Shown here: one piece after another, positions 31,691 to 36,033 of the stretch
Position numbering within the stretch: position 1 is the first letter of the stretch
How the letters are laid out: every line of letters starts with the position of its first letter
Assembly: GCA_000432895.1 (NCBI GenBank)
Contig: FR889346.1
Coordinates: 1 to 36,033 of the forward strand
DNA from: Firmicutes bacterium CAG:449
Lineage (GTDB): Bacteria > Bacillota_I > Bacilli_A > RFN20 > CAG-449
Length of the DNA: 36,033 bases
Reading direction: 5' to 3'
The notes under the pieces: generated by a model
Database searches by the model: none
What the model saw: only the letters and a program-made list of their open reading frames with translations
What the model was told of the DNA's origin: nothing
Translations under genes and position numbers: made by a program

Positions 31691-32774
31691 ATTAAAACAT
31701 ACAACTTCTGAGTTTGATTCTGCTATAAGAAAAGTAAGAGCAAACTATGCTGATGTTACAAATGTAAATGCCACTGCTAGTGATGTAGTAGAAGGCAAAG
31801 TATTTAAATCAGCTAATAAAGAACTTGTTACTGGAACCTTAGGTAATGCAGAAATAACTCCAACAATTCAAATAGAAGGATCAGTTTTAGGAGATCAAGT
31901 AAGTGATTATCCAATTAAAGCTACACCAAGTTTTAAAGTAAAAACTAATGGAGTTATTGAGTCAACAACAGATGGTCAAAATGTTACTAAATACATTCGA
32001 GTTGAGCAAAAAACTTGTACTCCTAAAGATGTCGAGCAAGATGTTGTTCCAACAACTGGTAGATTACTAGAACAAGTTACTATTGAAGCAGCAAAGGTGC
32101 CTCCAGTTATTGAAAAAATGTATATTCCAACATTAAAACTTACAAAACCGACAGATAAAACAAGTACAAGCTATGGCGCATATGTTCCAAGTGGAAATAC
32201 ACATAATAATGTCTACTGCAAAAATGGAAAACTCGATATGGCAAAAGTGTATTTATTTTTAGTTGGAAACACTATAAATGATACTATCCAAGTCACAATA
32301 ATTAATCCTGAAACTAAAAATATACTGCCAACAACTATTATTTTAAATCCTGGCGATTCCATAACTTCATCAGGAAATACATATGCACCAGCTGGAGTAC
32401 TAACGTTAACAACTGAAGGAAGACTAACATTTAAACATACTGCTGATTTTTATTCTGGTACTGGAAATACAACTTGGCTTCTTTGGATAAATGGCAATTA
32501 TTATTTACCATGTGTAGACTATACTGTATTTTCTCATGATTATAATGGCGTTGGATCTTATTCAAGTAGAGCACAAGGTTTTTATGGTGGAAATGTTACA
32601 ATCGGTGAATATAGTAGTAATACCGTAACTTACTATAGACCTAAGGCTTTACTTGCAAATTTAACTAATGTTTATTTTTACTTTTATTGGAATAGTACAT
32701 CTCGTTACGACAAAATTAGATTAACTTTTAACTATGGAACATATCTAGGATTTTTTGTAGAACAGGAGGATTAA
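31683..32774 (+). CDS. tail fibre / receptor-binding protein 1
   Basis: 363 residues, ATG with GAGGAGGTAA upstream. The first about 140 residues (DSAIRKVRANYADVTNVNAT, ITPTIQIEG, YPIKATPSFKVKTNGVI) match the first 140 of the next gene, an attachment domain common to clostridial-type tail fibres. The rest is beta-rich, with SYSSRAQGFYGGNVTIGEYSS and YLGFF near the end. The paralogous middle block (APAGVLTL) is shared with the next gene. It probably binds the cell surface. Confidence 0.75.
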   Translation: MSKLKHTTSEFDSAIRKVRANYADVTNVNATASDVVEGKVFKSANKELVTGTLGNAEITPTIQIEGSVLGDQVSDYPIKATPSFKVKTNGVIESTTDGQNVTKYIRVEQKTCTPKDVEQDVVPTTGRLLEQVTIEAAKVPPVIEKMYIPTLKLTKPTDKTSTSYGAYVPSGNTHNNVYCKNGKLDMAKVYLFLVGNTINDTIQVTIINPETKNILPTTIILNPGDSITSSGNTYAPAGVLTLTTEGRLTFKHTADFYSGTGNTTWLLWINGNYYLPCVDYTVFSHDYNGVGSYSSRAQGFYGGNVTIGEYSSNTVTYYRPKALLANLTNVYFYFYWNSTSRYDKIRLTFNYGTYLGFFVEQED

Positions 32775-32775
32775 A

Positions 32776-35274
32776 ATGGCAAAATTAATATTTACAGGTC
32801 AGCAAGTCGATGATGCAATTAAGAAAGTCAAAGAAGGTTATGCTGATGTATCTAAAGTAACGGCAACTGCAGCTGACGTAAGACTTGGAAAAAGAATAGT
32901 AGATAAGAATAAAGTTGAACAAGAAGGAAAACTTACTGATGGTGAAATAACGCCACAGGTTACTATTAAATCTGCTTCTTATATTTCAAATAGTGAAACA
33001 AATTATCCTATTACATTTAATCCTAGTTACAAAGTTGAAAAATCAGGGTTTGTTTCAGAAGGAAAAATTGGTGTTCAAGAAACTAAATACATACAAACAG
33101 AAGAAAAAGTTGTAGAACCAACAGGAACTACTCAAATAGTTAAACCTTCCAATGGAAAGCTACTATCAAAAGTTCATGTTAAGCCCACACCAGAAGCACA
33201 AGACTGGCCAATGGAAAACTTTCCATGTCCTTATTTTTATTTCTACATAAATAAAACAACATCTTCATCAAGTTCTGTTATTTGTAGATTTCAAAAAGAT
33301 ACTTTGTGTTCTAATATTTCTTTAAAAGCAGCAGAGTCTTTAAGTGAAGCAAGAGTTTATCTAGTTCCAGTGACAACTTCATCAACAAGTACTTCATATT
33401 TTTGGGGTACGGTCAATATGATTGATTCAGTATCGCATAGGCTAAGAGATGATATAATTGAATTAAAAACTGGTGAATCATTTACTTCTTTATCATCCAA
33501 TTTTGCTCCAGCAGGAGTTTTAACTTTTACAAACAATAGAAAATTAGAATTTAAATTTACTGAAGATTTTGATGGTATGAGTGTTTATGCAACAAATGAA
33601 AACTACAACTATTCAACAATGGCTTTATTTTTATATGATGGTCAGACTCATTATGCAGTTATTTGTGATGCTGAAAAATGGATTAGTGGAGCTCAAAAAG
33701 TTGGAATTAAAACAACAAGTACAACAAAGCACTATACAAATAGAGGATTACCAAATAAACCTATGATAGCTGATGGAATTAATAGTTATAACTTTGAAGC
33801 TTGTGGAGCGTTGATATCTAACTATGCTCCTGTGTATTTTTCGTGGAACTATATAGATGAAAAAACAAGCTATGAAATGGCATCAATGACTCTTGGAGGT
33901 GGAACAAAATATTATATTCCTAAAGAAACAAGAAAATTAAATGAACCAATAGCTAAAATTGAAGGTACTGATCTTATATGGACAGCTGTTGAAAATGCAA
34001 CTAGTTATGGTATAAAAATACAAAAAAATGGTTCAACATCAGCAACAAATAAAACCACTACAGAATTGAGTTACTCATTAACAAGTATTTATTCATCACC
34101 AGGACTTTATGTTGTCAGTGTTAGAGCTATTGGAAAAAATATTGCTTCTAACTGGTTCACTATTAATTGGAATTATATAGTTGAACTCGATACACCAATA
34201 ATTGAATTACTTGATACTTCACTTTCATGGGATTATGTAGAAAATTCTTCATCATATGCTATTTATGATAATGGTGTTTTATGGAAAACAACTGATACAG
34301 AAATAATAGATCTTAATAAGTTTTCATTAAGTGAAGGAACACACAAATTTCAAGTGCAAGCTATATCCACAACTGATGGTTATGCTGATTCTAAATTAAG
34401 TGATTCAATTACCATAGTAATAGAAAAACTTGATGCACCTACAATTACAAGAGATGAACAAGTAATATTATGGGATGAAATAGAAAACGCTCAAAAATAT
34501 AAGATTTATAAAGACACTGAATTTATTTCAACAACTAAAGAAACGGCATTTGACTTATCAAATATTGATTTTGAAGCAGGTACTTATTCAATGTCTATAA
34601 AAGCAACTGCGCCTCTTAATAGTGATTCAAATTTTTCTAATAGTATTTCAATAACTATGATTGAAGCACCAACATTAACTTTTTCAAGTGAAGGTGTTTT
34701 ATCATGGAATAATATTGCAAATGCAACTAGTTATAATCTTTGGACTGATAATGAACTTGTTTATTCTGGTAACTTAACATCTCACGATATGACCGAGTAT
34801 GTTGAATCAATTCAAGATATGCATGAATATAGAGTTCAAGCAATAGGAAACAATGGATTATTTTCAAGTAAATCTACTTTTGAAATAAAAGGTGATGGAC
34901 ATAGCTTTGATACTGCAGTGGCTATAACTTTTGGAAGCGATGGATTAACGATTGAAGATGAACAAATTGATGATACAAATTATCCTATTAGGTACTATAA
35001 GTTAAAAGTTTTAGAGAGTGATGATTACTATATGTACACTGAATCTAGTTACGATACTTATGGTGAATTATATGATTCAAAACAAAATCAACTTGATTAT
35101 AACGATGATGGTGGATCTGATTCAAATTGCTGTATCAATTGTTCTTTAGAAGTTGGAGAAGTTTATTATCTTGCTATAAGACAATACTCGAAAAAAACAT
35201 GTACATTTAGTTTGCATATTGATACAACTGGCCCTGAAACTGATGATGGACCATTTAGACCAGAAATAAGTTAA
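32776..35274 (+). CDS. tail fibre / receptor-binding protein 2 with FN3 repeats and PPC-like domain
   Basis: 832 residues, ATG with CAGGAGGA upstream. Residues 1-140 and about 190-380 are paralogous to the previous protein (AIKKVKEGYADVSKVTAT; APAGVLTF). Then come four fibronectin type III-like repeats at about 390-480, 480-560, 560-640 and 640-715, each starting with a LxxP-type phrase such as KLDAPTITRDEQVILW. The last about 115 residues (DTAVAITFGSDG, YYKLKVLESDDYYMYTES, DYNDDGGSDSNC) look like a pre-peptidase C-terminal (PPC) domain. It is the likely host-range protein: FN3 and PPC domains bind sugars or surface proteins. Confidence 0.75.
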   Translation: MAKLIFTGQQVDDAIKKVKEGYADVSKVTATAADVRLGKRIVDKNKVEQEGKLTDGEITPQVTIKSASYISNSETNYPITFNPSYKVEKSGFVSEGKIGVQETKYIQTEEKVVEPTGTTQIVKPSNGKLLSKVHVKPTPEAQDWPMENFPCPYFYFYINKTTSSSSSVICRFQKDTLCSNISLKAAESLSEARVYLVPVTTSSTSTSYFWGTVNMIDSVSHRLRDDIIELKTGESFTSLSSNFAPAGVLTFTNNRKLEFKFTEDFDGMSVYATNENYNYSTMALFLYDGQTHYAVICDAEKWISGAQKVGIKTTSTTKHYTNRGLPNKPMIADGINSYNFEACGALISNYAPVYFSWNYIDEKTSYEMASMTLGGGTKYYIPKETRKLNEPIAKIEGTDLIWTAVENATSYGIKIQKNGSTSATNKTTTELSYSLTSIYSSPGLYVVSVRAIGKNIASNWFTINWNYIVELDTPIIELLDTSLSWDYVENSSSYAIYDNGVLWKTTDTEIIDLNKFSLSEGTHKFQVQAISTTDGYADSKLSDSITIVIEKLDAPTITRDEQVILWDEIENAQKYKIYKDTEFISTTKETAFDLSNIDFEAGTYSMSIKATAPLNSDSNFSNSISITMIEAPTLTFSSEGVLSWNNIANATSYNLWTDNELVYSGNLTSHDMTEYVESIQDMHEYRVQAIGNNGLFSSKSTFEIKGDGHSFDTAVAITFGSDGLTIEDEQIDDTNYPIRYYKLKVLESDDYYMYTESSYDTYGELYDSKQNQLDYNDDGGSDSNCCINCSLEVGEVYYLAIRQYSKKTCTFSLHIDTTGPETDDGPFRPEIS

Positions 35275-35294
35275 CAACAAATATGGAGGAAAAT

Positions 35295-35600
35295 ATGGAA
35301 TTGATATCAATTATTATTTCGATTGCTGCGAGCATCATCTCAGGGATGGTGCTTTTCTTTTTAAAAAGATACTTTGATAAAAAAGAAAAAAGTGAAGCAG
35401 AAAAAGAAAAATCAAGACAAAAGGAAAATGTCTTAATACTTAAATCTATTGATGCAATTGGTAGGTTGACATACGCTGATGCAATTGCAATAAGAGATGG
35501 AAAAACAAATGGTGAAATGAAAGATGCAGTTCAATCTTACATAGCCATTAAAAGCGAATTATACGATTATCTATTAGATCAAAATTCAAAAAGTAAATAA
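35295..35600 (+). CDS. small membrane protein of the lysis cassette
   Basis: 101 residues from ATG 35295 (GGAGG 5 bases upstream); ATG 35283 is too close to any site. One N-terminal membrane helix (ISIIISIAASIISGMVLFFL), then a charged coiled-coil (KEKSEAEKEKSRQKENV) and a helical tail. It resembles small phage proteins encoded just before holins, some of which modulate holin timing. No exact family. Confidence 0.6.
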   Translation: MELISIIISIAASIISGMVLFFLKRYFDKKEKSEAEKEKSRQKENVLILKSIDAIGRLTYADAIAIRDGKTNGEMKDAVQSYIAIKSELYDYLLDQNSKSK

Positions 35601-35611
35601 GGAGGAAAAAA

Positions 35612-35839
35612 ATGAATAAAATCGATTGGGTAAAAAAATTAACTTCAAGAAAGTTTTGGGTAGCAGTAGCTGGATTTGTTACTGGAATTATCTTAGCATT
35701 TAAAGGAAATGCTGAAACAGCTGAAACCGTAAGTGGATGTATCATGGCTGGTGCTTCTGTAATAGCTTATATCTTTGGTGAAGGCTTAGCTGATGTTGCA
35801 AATGCTGGCGAAACAGAAGATAAAAATAAAACTGAATAA
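35612..35839 (+). CDS. phage holin
   Basis: 75 residues, ATG with AAGGAGG upstream. WVKKLTSRKFWVAVAGFVTGIIL is the N-terminal signature of small holins of Bacillota phages, followed by two membrane helices (about 15-32 and 43-60: VSGCIMAGASVIAYIFGEGL) and a hydrophilic tail. It makes the membrane lesion that releases an endolysin. The endolysin gene would be expected next, but the following gene is of another type, at least over the visible 23 codons. Confidence 0.85.
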   Translation: MNKIDWVKKLTSRKFWVAVAGFVTGIILAFKGNAETAETVSGCIMAGASVIAYIFGEGLADVANAGETEDKNKTE

Positions 35840-35849
35840 TAAAATTTGT

Positions 35850-35883
35850 GCCTGTTGGAGTAATATCTGACAGGCTTTTTTTA
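35850..35883 (+). terminator. intrinsic terminator of the late operon
   Basis: GCCTGT (35850-35855) with ACAGGC (35870-35875) and a run of T residues (35876-35883). It ends the morphogenesis-lysis transcript. Confidence 0.85.
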
Positions 35884-35893
35884 GTTTTCATTA

Positions 35894-35922
35894 TTGACAT
35901 AGTAAAATTTATACAATATACT
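35894..35922 (+). promoter_or_regulatory. near-consensus sigma-A promoter
   Basis: TTGACA (35894-35899), 17 bases, TATACT (35917-35922). It is by far the best sigma-A match in the window and drives the gene at 35965. Confidence 0.85.
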
Positions 35923-35925
35923 TTA

Positions 35926-35941
35926 GTTAGTTGGTACTAAC
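35926..35941. promoter_or_regulatory. operator-like inverted repeat at the start of transcription
   Basis: GTTAGT-TGGT-ACTAAC, a 6-bp dyad with a 4-base gap, sits just after the -10, over the expected transcription start. TetR-family operators often look like this, so the promoter is probably repressed. Confidence 0.55.
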
Positions 35942-35964
35942 AACAACGAGTGATGGGAGGTTAT

Positions 35965-36033
35965 ATGAAAAAATCAATAAAAAAGTTAGTAATGTTAACA
36001 ATATTAGGAGTAAGTGTTTTATCTTCTAATACA
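35965..36033 (+). CDS. start of a secreted or membrane protein (cut by the window edge)
   Basis: Visible residues MKKSIKKLVMLTILGVSVLS, then S-N-T, form a typical signal peptide: basic start (KKSIKK) then a hydrophobic run. GGGAGG (35955-35960) is the ribosome binding site. The separate strong promoter and operator indicate it is not in the late operon; it may be a lysogenic conversion gene or the first host gene past the prophage. The function cannot be told from 23 codons. Confidence 0.65.
   Translation, partial: MKKSIKKLVMLTILGVSVLSSNT

Noticed and set aside
1..36033. tRNA genes or attachment-site repeats
   Set aside because: No cloverleaf with a T-loop GTTC-type signature and no long direct repeat between the two edges was seen.

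Overview
The window is most of an AT-rich siphovirus genome, probably a prophage, from a low-GC Bacillota (Firmicutes) host. The evidence is AGGAGG-type ribosome binding sites before nearly every gene, the standard genetic code (Trp is TGG, TGA is a stop), and phage families typical of Clostridia and Erysipelotrichia-like gut Bacillota. The host species cannot be fixed from the sequence. Every supported gene is on the + strand. No integrase, excisionase, tRNA, CRISPR array or recognisable endolysin is present, so the phage continues beyond at least one edge.

Layout. (1) 65-4106, lysogeny and accessory end: a large protein with a PD-(D/E)XK-like nuclease signature, then an ImmA/IrrE-type metalloprotease fused to an XRE helix-turn-helix. 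Two almost identical 14-bp palindromes lie in the gap behind it. (2) 4107-12460, early module: a strongly structured leader RNA, a sigma-region-4-like protein, a DUF2800 (Cas4/RecB-like) nuclease, a Sak4-like ATPase, a DUF669 protein, a DEAD/DEAH helicase split by a one-base frameshift, a primase-helicase fusion, a compact structured RNA, a RusA resolvase and a DUF1492-type late regulator. (3) 12461-12896, switch region: two promoters, two intrinsic terminators, a 19-codon ORF and an array of 10-bp direct repeats in phase with the DNA helix. (4) 12897-15962, packaging start: HNH nuclease, probable cos region, P27-type small terminase, then a compact SAM synthetase directly coupled to a ParB-MTase DNA methylase. 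(5) 15963-19341, an inserted block of accessory genes. Four leaders share a 40-bp element, most units end in their own hairpin, and the block closes with an amidoligase / unknown / gamma-glutamylcyclotransferase / zinc-ribbon operon. (6) 19367-35839, HK97-type morphogenesis: large terminase, portal, ClpP-type protease, capsid, connectors, major tail protein, gpG/gpGT with a -1 frameshift, tape measure, distal tail proteins, two tandem paralogous tail-fibre-like proteins, and a holin with a small membrane protein. (7) 35840-36033: a terminator, a near-consensus promoter with an operator-like dyad, and the start of a secreted or membrane protein.

How the parts work together. The early recombination and replication genes (nuclease, Sak4/DUF669, helicase, primase, RusA) form a self-contained DNA module. 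The DUF1492 regulator sits immediately before the helical repeats and the late promoter it probably acts on. That promoter runs straight into a terminator, which suggests the late operon depends on activation plus read-through. The accessory block between the small and large terminase genes carries its own promoters, so it could be expressed from a lysogen or early in infection while the late operon is silent. The most promising undescribed elements are the two structured RNAs (about 4263-4509 and 11417-11528), the repeated promoter/leader cassette (16293-17430), and the amidoligase-cyclotransferase operon it controls.
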